64,000 nt of DNA from Actinophytocola sp044466355 (lineage in GTDB: Bacteria; Actinomycetota; Actinomycetes; Mycobacteriales; Pseudonocardiaceae): NCBI RefSeq assembly GCF_044466355.1, contig NZ_JBITMQ010000004.1:372001-436000 (forward strand). The letters run 5' to 3'. Position 1 is the stretch's first letter; every line of letters begins with the position of its first letter. Below the pieces are notes generated by a model. That model made no database searches, was not told where the DNA came from, and saw nothing but the letters and a program-made list of their open reading frames with translations. Below are positions 1-6,928 of this stretch, in pieces. A program made the position numbers and the translations under genes.

Positions 1-142
1 CCCCCTTCAGCACGGCGCGCCGGTTGATGAGGCCGTTGCGGAAGAACGGCCTGCTGAAGGCCAGGGTGCTGGACTTGGCGATGATCGTCTTGTCGAGGTC
101 GAAGAACGCCGCGGCGCGCAGGTCGGTCACTGTGCCCAGCAT
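1..142 (-). CDS. HAD-IB family hydrolase (SerB-like), N-terminal part, cut by window edge
   Basis: Only the first 47 codons are in the window, read leftward from an ATG at 142. The N-terminus holds the HAD motif I nucleophile segment FFDLDKTI, followed by residues typical of the HAD-IB phosphatase group (phosphoserine phosphatase-like). In M. tuberculosis the gene next to ssd and the 6C RNA is Rv3661, a HAD protein of this kind, so context agrees. A weak GAGG lies upstream of the ATG; a GTG five codons in (131-ish) is an alternative start. Substrate cannot be told. The gene diverges from the 6C RNA and ssd. Confidence 0.8.
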   Translation of the reverse strand, partial: MLGTVTDLRAAAFFDLDKTIIAKSSTLAFSRPFFRNGLINRRAVLKG

Positions 143-258
143 AGGAGGGCAACCTCACGTTCAAGGGTTGCCGCAGGTCGTGTGTGTTGGAACGGACTCG
201 TTGCGGCACTTCGAGCAAGTTGCAACCACGAGTCGGACGTAACGGGATACAGTGGTGA

Positions 259-356
259 CATCCGGCGTCATGCCGGACTGGTTCAGTCCGACCCCCCGGG
301 GCTGAACCTCTGACGACCCCCGTCCCTCCCCCCTGGCGGGGGTCGTCCCTTCTCTC
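259..356 (+). ncRNA. 6C small RNA (Rfam 6C family)
   Basis: Two consecutive hairpins each present six cytosines in the loop, the defining trait of actinobacterial 6C RNA. Hairpin 1: stem GGTTCAG (280-286) with CTGAACC (302-308), C-run at 292-297. Hairpin 2: 11-bp perfect stem 312-322/337-347, C-run at 328-333, followed by a pyrimidine tract that would serve as terminator. The position between the HAD gene and ssd is the same as that of 6C/B11 in M. tuberculosis (between Rv3660c and Rv3661). A -10-like TACAGT sits at 248-253. The exact 5' and 3' ends are estimates. Confidence 0.88.
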
Positions 357-459
357 CACATCCCCGTTCGTCAGGCGTTGCGGCCGCGTGTGCCCAAACC
401 GCGAAACCTTACGCCACCACACCGACGTCAACGGCCGTGGAACGGCCCTTGACGGCGAC

Positions 460-487
460 TTGTCCACAGCCTGTCCGGTTGTCCACA
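460..487 (+). promoter_or_regulatory. DnaA-box pair upstream of ssd
   Basis: Two perfect copies of TTGTCCACA, the high-GC actinobacterial DnaA box, at 460-468 and 479-487, same orientation, 19 bp start to start. They lie about 95 bp before the ssd start codon. The same doublet with the same spacing occurs at 42354-42381 and, inverted, at 21031-21058. Confidence 0.6.
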
Positions 488-580
488 TGTTGATCTTGCC
501 GCGTTGTCGGACTCCCGTGGCCCGGCCATCGTGGATCTCGGCCCGGGCAGCTCCGCCCGGCGAGGACCCGAGGGGGGACC

Positions 581-1687
581 GTGAGCACGAACCTGCCGAT
601 CGCCTTCGTGGCGGACGAGCGCCTGCTGGACGACCTGCTGAGGCTGGCCGCCGCGGCGGGCTGCGACCTGGAACGCGTACCGGACGCGACCGCCGCACGC
701 CGTCGCTGGCCGACGGCACCGCTGGTCCTCCTCGACGCGACCGGCGTGGCCGAGTGCGTGGGGGAGTCGTTCCCACGGCGGGACTCCGTCGTCGTCGTGG
801 TCCCGGACCCGGAACCCCAGGAGCTGTGGAAACTGGCGATGGAGGTCGGCGCGGAGCACCTGATCACGCTCCCCGGTGCCGAACCGTGGCTGGTGAGCGC
901 ACTGGCCGACGCGGCGGAAGGGCCGCCGAGCAACGCGGGCAAGGTCCTGGCGGTTCTGGGCGCCCGGGGCGGCGCGGGTGCCTCGGTCTTCGCGACCGCG
1001 GTGAGCCTGACCGCGCTGGGGAAGGGTGACAACTCCCTCCTCGTCGACTGCGATCCCCGGGGCGGCGGCATCGACGTACTGCTGGGCGACGAGCACGCCG
1101 ACGGCCTCCGCTGGCCGGACATGCACATCAGCGCAGGCCGGGTGGCCGCGTCCGCTCTGCACATGGCCCTGCCGACGCGACGCAAGGGCAACGCCCGCCT
1201 GGCCCTGCTGTCCGGTGCCCGCGAGGGCGAGGGCCCGCCTCCGGACGCGGTCGCCGCGGTGGTGGAAGCCGGCCGACGCACGGGCGAGGTGGTGGTCTGT
1301 GACATCCCGAGAGAACTCGGCATGGCCGCGTGGGCGGCGATCGACCGGTCCGACCTCGCGGTCATCGTCGTCCCGGCCGACGTGCGGTCCTGCGTCACGG
1401 GAAAGCAACTGGCACTCGAGTTGCGGGCCAGGGGAGTCCACGCGCGGGTGGTGGTCCGCGGTCCGTCCCCGGGCGGCCTGCGGCCGCAGGACGTCCAGGA
1501 CGCGGTGGGCCTGCCCATTCTGACGGCGATGGACGCGGAACGACGCCTGGACAAATCCCTTGACCTCGGCGTGTTCGCCCCGAGAGCCAAGGGGCCACTG
1601 ACCGCGGCAGCCCGCGAAACCCTCGTGGCGCTGGCGGCCCGCCCGCCGAAAACCCACCCGTACCAAGGCGCGGCGCGGGCCGCCTGA
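581..1687 (+). CDS. ssd: septum site-determining protein Ssd (MinD/CpaE-like ATPase)
   Basis: 368 aa. The N-terminal ~115 residues form a receiver-like/CpaE-type domain; a MinD/ParA-like P-loop region follows (VLGARGGAGASVFAT, a deviant Walker A in which the usual Lys of GGxGKT is replaced by Ala-Ser). In M. tuberculosis Ssd is a septum-site regulator and sits directly before the tad genes, as here, where it probably plays the CpaE/TadZ localisation role for the pilus machine. GTG start at 581 is preceded by an AGGGGGG ribosome-binding site. A strong hairpin separates it from tadA. Function in septation is inferred by homology. Confidence 0.85.
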   Translation: MSTNLPIAFVADERLLDDLLRLAAAAGCDLERVPDATAARRRWPTAPLVLLDATGVAECVGESFPRRDSVVVVVPDPEPQELWKLAMEVGAEHLITLPGAEPWLVSALADAAEGPPSNAGKVLAVLGARGGAGASVFATAVSLTALGKGDNSLLVDCDPRGGGIDVLLGDEHADGLRWPDMHISAGRVAASALHMALPTRRKGNARLALLSGAREGEGPPPDAVAAVVEAGRRTGEVVVCDIPRELGMAAWAAIDRSDLAVIVVPADVRSCVTGKQLALELRARGVHARVVVRGPSPGGLRPQDVQDAVGLPILTAMDAERRLDKSLDLGVFAPRAKGPLTAAARETLVALAARPPKTHPYQGAARAA

Positions 1688-1760
1688 AGCCGGAGCCCTC
1701 CGGCGGCCCCTGAACTCCCTCGCCGCGGCATCCGCACTCTGCCCAGGGCGAGGGACGGCC

Positions 1761-1796
1761 GGTGCCGGACCGGTTTCCCCGACCCGGTCCGGCACC
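1761..1796 (+). terminator. hairpin between ssd and tadA
   Basis: Perfect 13-bp stem (1761-1773 with 1784-1796) and 10-nt loop, downstream of ssd. No T-run, as is common for actinobacterial terminators. Confidence 0.55.
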
Positions 1797-1870
1797 AGGT
1801 CCCGAACGTCCCGGCGACCAGCCGGGACCGGCCCACCGCTCGTCCCACCGGGCGGTGCGGGCCGGTGAAC

Positions 1871-1902
1871 GCCTGGCCGGGGGACCAAGACCCCGGCCAG
1901 GC
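1871..1902 (+). other. second strong hairpin in the tadA leader
   Basis: 12-bp perfect stem, GCCTGGCCGGGG (1871-1882) with its complement at 1891-1902, 8-nt loop, ~70 bp before tadA. With the hairpin at 1761-1796 and a further imperfect one near 1811-1865 it makes the 286-bp ssd-tadA gap almost continuously foldable. It could be an attenuator or a processed 5' leader; nothing else is seen there. Confidence 0.4.
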
Positions 1903-1973
1903 ACCACCCACACCTCCGCCCGCTCGGACAGCAGGCGGGGACGGCCGGTGCCGGCCACCACGAAGGAGCACAC

Positions 1974-3098
1974 ATGTCCAGCCCTGAACTCGTCGAGCGC
2001 GTCCGCGGTCGCCTCGCCTCCAGTGGCACCACGATCACCGGTGCCGAGGTCGCCCGCGCCGTCCGCGAGGAGAGCGGTGTCGCGGGCCACGACGACATCC
2101 TCGTCGCCACCGACCGCATGACCCAGGAGTTCGTCGGCGCGGGCCCGCTCGAGCCGCTCCTCCGGGCACCCGGCACCACCGACGTCCTGGTCACCGCCCC
2201 CGACCAGGTCTGGTGCGACGGCGACGGCGGCCTCCGCCGGACCGACATCCGGTTCCCGGACGAGGACTCCGTCCGCCGCCTCGCACAACGGCTCGCGCTG
2301 GCCTGCGGCCGCCGCCTCGACGACGCCCAGCCGTTCGTCGACGCGTGGTTGCCGGCGCGCGTCCGGCTCCACGCCGTGCTCCCACCCATCGCCGCGGGCG
2401 GCACCTGCATCTCGTTGCGGGTACTCCGCCCGGCGGGGCACGACCTCGCCTCGCTCCGTGCCCTCGGCACCTTCGACGACACCGTCCACCGCACGCTCGA
2501 GGCCATCGTCGACGCACGGCTCGCGTTCGTCATCACCGGTGGTACCGGAGCGGGCAAGACCACGTTGCTGAACGCACTCCTCGGCGAGGTCTCACCGCGG
2601 GAACGGATCGTCTGCGTCGAGGACGCGGGCGAACTGTCCCCCGAACACCCGCAGTTCGTCCGCCTGATCGCACGCCCGCCGAACGTCGAGGGCGCGGGCG
2701 AGGTCACCCTCGCCGACCTCGTCCGCCAGAGCCTGCGGATGCGTCCCGACCGCCTCGTCGTCGGCGAGGTGCGCGGCGCCGAGGTGTGTGACCTGCTGGG
2801 CGCGCTGAACACGGGGCACGACGGCGGAGCGGGCACCGTCCACGCCAACTCGCCTGCCGAGGTGCCCGCCCGCATGGAGGCGCTGGCCGCGCTCGGCGGC
2901 CTGCCGCGGTCGGCACTGCACAGCCAGCTGGCCGCCGCGTTCCACGTCGTGCTGCACATGGCACGCGAACAGGACGGCACCCGGCGGCTGACGGACGTCG
3001 GCGTGTTCGACCGCGACGGCGACACCGTCCGCGTCGTCCACGACCGCACCCGGCTCAAGACCCTCCTGGCGGCACGGGGAGTGGAAGCACCGTGGTGA
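1974..3098 (+). CDS. tadA: Tad/Flp pilus assembly ATPase (TadA/CpaF family)
   Basis: 374 aa secretion ATPase that powers Flp pilus assembly at the inner membrane. Visible motifs: Walker A GGTGAGKTT at residues 189-197, Asp box region CVEDAGEL, atypical Walker B RLVVGEVRGAE and His box GHDGGAGTVHANS. Length fits actinobacterial CpaF-like ATPases (M. tuberculosis Rv3659c). ATG start 1974 preceded by a GAAGGAGC site. The stop overlaps the tadB start, so translation is probably coupled through tadB and tadC. Confidence 0.92.
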   Translation: MSSPELVERVRGRLASSGTTITGAEVARAVREESGVAGHDDILVATDRMTQEFVGAGPLEPLLRAPGTTDVLVTAPDQVWCDGDGGLRRTDIRFPDEDSVRRLAQRLALACGRRLDDAQPFVDAWLPARVRLHAVLPPIAAGGTCISLRVLRPAGHDLASLRALGTFDDTVHRTLEAIVDARLAFVITGGTGAGKTTLLNALLGEVSPRERIVCVEDAGELSPEHPQFVRLIARPPNVEGAGEVTLADLVRQSLRMRPDRLVVGEVRGAEVCDLLGALNTGHDGGAGTVHANSPAEVPARMEALAALGGLPRSALHSQLAAAFHVVLHMAREQDGTRRLTDVGVFDRDGDTVRVVHDRTRLKTLLAARGVEAPW

Positions 3099-3889
3099 CC
3101 CTCCTGCTGATGGGCCTCGCGCTGCTGTGCTGGCCCGACAACCGGGCAGCGCGTCGTCTGCGCTTCCTCACCGGCTCAACCCACCGCAAGCGTTTGCGTG
3201 CGCCGCGTCCGACTGCGGCCGTCCTCATCGCCGCGGCGGTGGTGGCGGGGTGGTCGGCGGCGGGGCTTGGTGGTGCGGCGGCAGCCGGGCTTCTCGCGGC
3301 GACGGTGCGCCGTCAGCTCCGCACCCGCACCGAGCACCGGGAGTCGCTGGCCGCCGTCGACGGCCTCGCGGAGGCGCTGCGCACGCTCGTCGCCGGGCTC
3401 CGTTCGGGCGCCCACCCGGCCACGGCGGCGGACGCGGCGGCCGCCGACGCCCTACCGCCGACGGCCGACACCATGCGTGCGATCGCGGCCGCGGCCCGGT
3501 TGGACGGCGACATGTCGACAGCGCTGGCGGGGTCGCGAACACCGGCCCTGTCCGCGGCGCTCGCCCGGGTCGCGGCGGCCTGGCGGCTCGCGCAGCGACA
3601 CGGCCTGCCCCTGGCCGACGTGCTCGACGCCGTTCGCCGCGACCTCGAACAACGCGCCAGGTACACCCGCCAGGTGCTGGCCAGGATGGCCGGTCCGAAG
3701 TCCAGCGCGACCGCGTTGTCCCTGCTGCCCGTTCTGGGCATCGTGCTGGGCGAGGCCATGGGCGCGAACCCGCTGCGGATGCTCACCGGTACCGGGCTCG
3801 GTCAGGTGCTGCTCCTCGCCGGTGCGACGCTGCTGTGCACCGGCATCGTCTGGTCCGGTCGGATCACGAGCCGGGTGGCGATCCGGTGA
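3092..3889 (+). CDS. tadB: Tad pilus inner-membrane platform protein TadB (type II secretion F domain)
   Basis: 265 aa. N-terminal hydrophobic segment, a second around residues 45-70, a cytoplasmic GspF-like region with the RSGAHPATA stretch, and C-terminal membrane helices ending near the stop. Fits the short actinobacterial TadB (Rv3658c-like). Tandem GTG codons at 3092/3095 overlap the tadA stop; the stop in turn overlaps the tadC start. Expected to form the membrane platform together with TadC and to be driven by TadA. Confidence 0.87.
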   Translation: MVTLLLMGLALLCWPDNRAARRLRFLTGSTHRKRLRAPRPTAAVLIAAAVVAGWSAAGLGGAAAAGLLAATVRRQLRTRTEHRESLAAVDGLAEALRTLVAGLRSGAHPATAADAAAADALPPTADTMRAIAAAARLDGDMSTALAGSRTPALSAALARVAAAWRLAQRHGLPLADVLDAVRRDLEQRARYTRQVLARMAGPKSSATALSLLPVLGIVLGEAMGANPLRMLTGTGLGQVLLLAGATLLCTGIVWSGRITSRVAIR

Positions 3890-4590
3890 ACGGCCACAGC
3901 ATCGCGCTCCTGCTGCTGGCCGCGGCCGTCGAGCTGACCTCGGACGCGGACGTCGCCCGGCTGCGGCTGGAGCAGCTGACCGGCAGACCACGCCGCCGCG
4001 TCTGGACGCGGCTGACACCGCCGAAGCCGCCACCGCCGGTACTGGCCGCGATGAGCGGCGTGCTGGTGACGGTGGTGGCGGGGCCGGCGGCGGGCGCCGT
4101 TGTCGCGGTGGGGGTCTGGTGGTTCCTGCGCCGCGCGAGAAGACCGCCGGCCGCCGATCCGATGACCGTCGCCGCCACCTGGGACCTGCTGGCCGCGTGC
4201 CTGCGCGCGGGCCTGCCGGTGCCGACCGCGATGACCGTGGTCGCCGACGAGCTGCCGGCCGAAGCGGCGCGGGCGCTGCGCTCGTCCGCGGACCTGCTGG
4301 CGCTCGGCGCGGACCCGGCGACGGCGTGGGAACCCGCGACCAGCTGCCCGGACACCGCGCCGCTGGCACGGGGTGCTCGTCGGACCACCCAGTCCGGCAC
4401 CGCGCTGGCGGACCTGGTCACCGACCTGGCCGCGAAGGTGCGGACCGCGGCGGCGGACAACGCGGAGGCGACGGCCCAGCGGGCAGGTGTCCTGATCACC
4501 GCTCCGCTCGGTCTGTGCTTCCTGCCCGCATTCGTCTGCCTCGGCGTGGCACCGGTGATCGCCGGCCTCGCCGGACAGATGTCCCTGTGA
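3886..4590 (+). CDS. tadC: Tad pilus platform protein TadC (type II secretion F domain)
   Basis: 234 aa from a GTG at 3886 overlapping the tadB stop by four bases (GTGA); the open frame extends upstream but that part is a shadow of tadB. It has an N-terminal hydrophobic helix, a membrane segment near residues 50-75, a GspF-type cytoplasmic domain with LLAACLRAGLPVPTAM, and a C-terminal hydrophobic pair. Comparable with M. tuberculosis Rv3657c. Partner of TadB. Confidence 0.86.
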   Translation: MNGHSIALLLLAAAVELTSDADVARLRLEQLTGRPRRRVWTRLTPPKPPPPVLAAMSGVLVTVVAGPAAGAVVAVGVWWFLRRARRPPAADPMTVAATWDLLAACLRAGLPVPTAMTVVADELPAEAARALRSSADLLALGADPATAWEPATSCPDTAPLARGARRTTQSGTALADLVTDLAAKVRTAAADNAEATAQRAGVLITAPLGLCFLPAFVCLGVAPVIAGLAGQMSL

Positions 4591-4622
4591 AACATCCACA
4601 CAGACAAGTAAGGAGAAGGACC

Positions 4623-4805
4623 ATGTTCCTCCGACCCCGCTACGTCTTCCTCGAAGACGACACCGGCATGTCCACCGTCGAGTACACCGTGGGCATCCTC
4701 GTCGCCGTGACGATGGCGTTGGTCCTGTGGGGCGTCGTCAAGAGCGGCTCCGTCTCGGACGGGTTCACCGAGTTGATCGACCGTGCGCTCACCGTCAAAG
4801 GCTGA
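4623..4805 (+). CDS. Flp-pilin-like small protein (DUF4244)
   Basis: 60 aa. Short charged N-terminus, then the pilin-type segment MSTVEYTVGILVAVTMA: a Glu five residues into a hydrophobic helix, as in type IV/Flp prepilins. It corresponds to M. tuberculosis Rv3656c and is the likely structural pilin. AAGGAGAAG lies just before the ATG. The stop overlaps the start of the TadE-like gene (TGATG). The Gly-Met before STVEY is a plausible prepilin cleavage point, but no TadV-like peptidase gene is seen in the window. Confidence 0.87.
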   Translation: MFLRPRYVFLEDDTGMSTVEYTVGILVAVTMALVLWGVVKSGSVSDGFTELIDRALTVKG

Positions 4806-5167
4806 TGCCCGCCCACCGACGGACCCGGCGACGGCTCGGCGACCGCGGCGGCGTCACGGTCGAGACCGCGATCGCGATCTCGGCGTTCGTCCTGGTCCTC
4901 GGCATGGCACTGGGCGGCACGTCGGCGATGGCGGACCAGGTCCGGTGCGTCGACGCGGCACGGGAGGCCGCCCGCCTGACCGCGAGAGGTGAGCAGGACC
5001 AGGCGCGAGCGGCGGCCGAACGCATCGCTCCACAGAACGCGGAGGTGACGATCACGATGACCGGCGAACACATCGAGGTACACGTCAACGCGACACCGGT
5101 GGGTGGTCTGCTCCCCGGCCTCCGGTTACACGCGTCGGCCTTCGCGGTGCGCGAGCCGGACGGGTGA
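4805..5167 (+). CDS. TadE-like pseudopilin
   Basis: 120 aa. Basic N-terminus, then GGVTVETAIAISAFVLVLGMALGG: Val-Thr-Val-Glu followed by one membrane helix, the TadE signature; the rest would lie outside the membrane. Corresponds to Rv3655c. ATG at 4805 overlaps the preceding stop; its own stop overlaps the next GTG. Minor pilin/pseudopilin role is inferred from family and operon. Confidence 0.85.
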   Translation: MPAHRRTRRRLGDRGGVTVETAIAISAFVLVLGMALGGTSAMADQVRCVDAAREAARLTARGEQDQARAAAERIAPQNAEVTITMTGEHIEVHVNATPVGGLLPGLRLHASAFAVREPDG

Positions 5168-5616
5168 GCCGCCACCGCGGGCGCCCCGACCGCGGACGGC
5201 GCCCGGCCCGGCGTTCTTCGGCCCGCGGTGCTTCGGTCCGGCGTGGTCACCCGTCGTGGCACGGGTGCGACGAGCGGTCCTCGGATCGGGGAGCGGCGTC
5301 GATCTGGGTCCTCGGCGGGATCGCCGTTCTCGTGGCGGTGATGACCGCCGTGCTGTGGTTCGCCTCGGCGGTTGTCGCTCGTCACCAGGCCGAAGGGGCC
5401 GCTGACCTGGCTGCGCTCGCCGCCGCGGTGACGGTCGCCGACGGGGAACGGGCCGCGTGCGCGGAGGCGCGGTGGGTCGTCGAGCGGATGGGTGGCGTGC
5501 TGCGGTCGTGCCGTCTGTCCGGTTGGGACGCGCTCGTCGAGGTGGTTGTGGCGTTCGGACCGTTCGGTTCAGCGGCAGGACGGGCACGTGCCGGACCTGT
5601 CGAGTTCAACGGCTGA
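5164..5616 (+). CDS. helicase/secretion-neighbourhood TadE-like protein (Rv3654c type)
   Basis: 150 aa. Unusually long basic N-terminus (about 42 residues, Arg-rich), then DRGAASIWVLGGIAVLVAVMTAV as a single membrane helix with the QAEGAADLAALAAA motif typical of Rv3654c/TIGR03816 proteins. GTG at 5164 overlaps the preceding stop. The N-terminus is longer than in most relatives and may be over-called; a later start would still leave the helix intact. Last gene of the tad operon. Confidence 0.78.
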   Translation: MSRHRGRPDRGRRPARRSSARGASVRRGHPSWHGCDERSSDRGAASIWVLGGIAVLVAVMTAVLWFASAVVARHQAEGAADLAALAAAVTVADGERAACAEARWVVERMGGVLRSCRLSGWDALVEVVVAFGPFGSAAGRARAGPVEFNG

Positions 5617-5629
5617 CGCGAGTTCAACG

Positions 5630-5750
5630 GTCGTCCACGCACGGTGAGCGGCAACACCAGGCCGTGGAGAGTGGTCTGGACCGCCGCTGAGCGAGCCGGC
5701 GGCGTTCAGTCGCTCGTCAGCCGCGGTTCGTTTCATCGTGCGTGGACGAC
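5630..5750. repeat. 14-bp perfect inverted repeat flanking 93 bp
   Basis: The arm at 5630-5643 (GTCGTCCACGCACG) is exactly complementary to 5737-5750. The interior has a smaller hairpin (CGCCG...CGGCGGCG near 5680-5705). Just upstream a 12-bp direct repeat, CGAGTTCAACGG, straddles the end of the preceding gene. It may be a terminator, a structured RNA, or a miniature element. Confidence 0.6.
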
Positions 5751-5855
5751 CAGTTGTCGACTGCAAGTTTCTTTCCGCCGTTGGTGTGCCGTTAAGTAAT
5801 CCGTAGGGCACTCGCCGCACCGGGCGCCCAAAACAACGAGAGGCAAGAGCTCGTC

Positions 5856-6485
5856 ATGTTGGACATGGATACGTCGGATAGTTGGCGCAGGGCCTTCCGC
5901 GTCGAACTCCGTGCGCAGGCCGTCGGCCTCGCGTGGCGCGGTTGGCCGGTGTTGCCAGGCACCTATCTGGCGGGCTCGCAGTGGGCGGGCCGTGACGGCA
6001 TCGAGAGCGTCGGCCCCGTGCCGGTGCACGCCGACTGGCAGGAGCGCATCGGCACGAAGCCGGAGCAGGTCGCGACCTGGTGGACCGGCAGGCCCTACAG
6101 CGTGCTGCTCGCCACCGGCGTGACGCTCGACGCGATCGAGGTGCCCGGTCACCTCGGCCGTGGCGCGGCCCGGATGCTGCGCACGGTCGGGCTGCCGGTA
6201 CCGATCATCGCGACGCCGGACGACCGCTGGACCTTCCTGGTCCGTACCGGGCAGAAGCTCGCCCGGCCACTTGTCGAGCAGGGCGACGTCGTGCTGCACG
6301 CGGCGGGCAGCTTCGTGCCGCTGCCGCCGACGCCGGTCCAGCACGGAGTCGTGCACTGGCGCGTCCGTCCCGAGGTTTGCGGCTGGCAGATGCCCGCGGC
6401 GAGCCTCGTGCAGGACGCGCTGATGGACGCGATCGTCGACGCGACGACCTTCGTCCGCGACGGTCGGCTCGTCGCCGCGGACTGA
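5856..6485 (+). CDS. stand-alone primase/polymerase (PrimPol)-like domain protein
   Basis: 209 aa, the size of a single bifunctional primase/polymerase N-terminal domain as seen stand-alone in many actinobacteria. Matches of layout: N-terminal helix with RAQAVGLAWRGWPVLPG, a WWTGRPYSVLLATGVTLDAIEVPG strand, and a late RVRPEVCGWQMP segment. The usual acidic pair of the AEP active site (DxD after the TG turn) reads DAIEVPG, so catalysis is doubtful. AGAGGCAAGAG precedes the ATG; an in-frame ATG three codons in is possible. Convergent with the helicase gene. Function unknown. Confidence 0.75.
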   Translation: MLDMDTSDSWRRAFRVELRAQAVGLAWRGWPVLPGTYLAGSQWAGRDGIESVGPVPVHADWQERIGTKPEQVATWWTGRPYSVLLATGVTLDAIEVPGHLGRGAARMLRTVGLPVPIIATPDDRWTFLVRTGQKLARPLVEQGDVVLHAAGSFVPLPPTPVQHGVVHWRVRPEVCGWQMPAASLVQDALMDAIVDATTFVRDGRLVAAD

Positions 6486-6876
6486 ACAGGGTCCGCGGCC
6501 GGGGTCCGAACCCCCGGAAGCCATGCCGGAACGCACCCATCCGGCACACCAGCGGTGGCATTGCGCGTCTGCGCGGCTCCACCGCAACCAACCCGCCCCG
6601 ACTCGGCGCTGCTCCCGCACCTACAGCGGCCGAACGGGACGGGCAGCATGCCGGGCGCTCGCAGGAGGAGCAGGTCTCCCGCGTCGCGACCGACACCCAG
6701 GGAAGGCGGTAACCCGCACCGCCGTCGGCAACACCTGGCCCGAAGGGTGACCGCCACCTCGTGGAGGGGACTGCCTCCCCGTACCTCCAGGGGGTGGACG
6801 GAAACCCTGCCGACATCCCGAAAGGCCGCGACGACCCGAGCGGTAGCAGACCGCTCCTCGCGCGCCCGGCTAACTC
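6486..6876. other. intergenic stretch without a recognised gene
   Basis: About 390 bp between the PrimPol-like gene and the bidirectional hairpin at 6877. Overlapping frames are open but have no ribosome-binding site or recognisable protein. Small hairpins are present (for example GGAGG/CCTCC near 6760-6777). I see no RNA gene I can name. Confidence 0.5.
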
Positions 6877-6913
6877 AGAGCGCCGGGGCTGGCATTGGCC
6901 GCCCCGGCGCTCT
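6877..6913. terminator. bidirectional terminator between convergent genes
   Basis: Perfect 12-bp stem AGAGCGCCGGGG (6877-6888) with 6902-6913, 13-nt loop, ending 16 bp before the helicase stop codon on the other strand. Confidence 0.75.
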
Positions 6914-6928
6914 GTCGTATGTGGACTG

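Noticed and set aside
428..3058. Leftward 876-codon frame over ssd and tadA
   Set aside because: Shadow of two conserved genes; composition is Arg/Pro/Ala noise.
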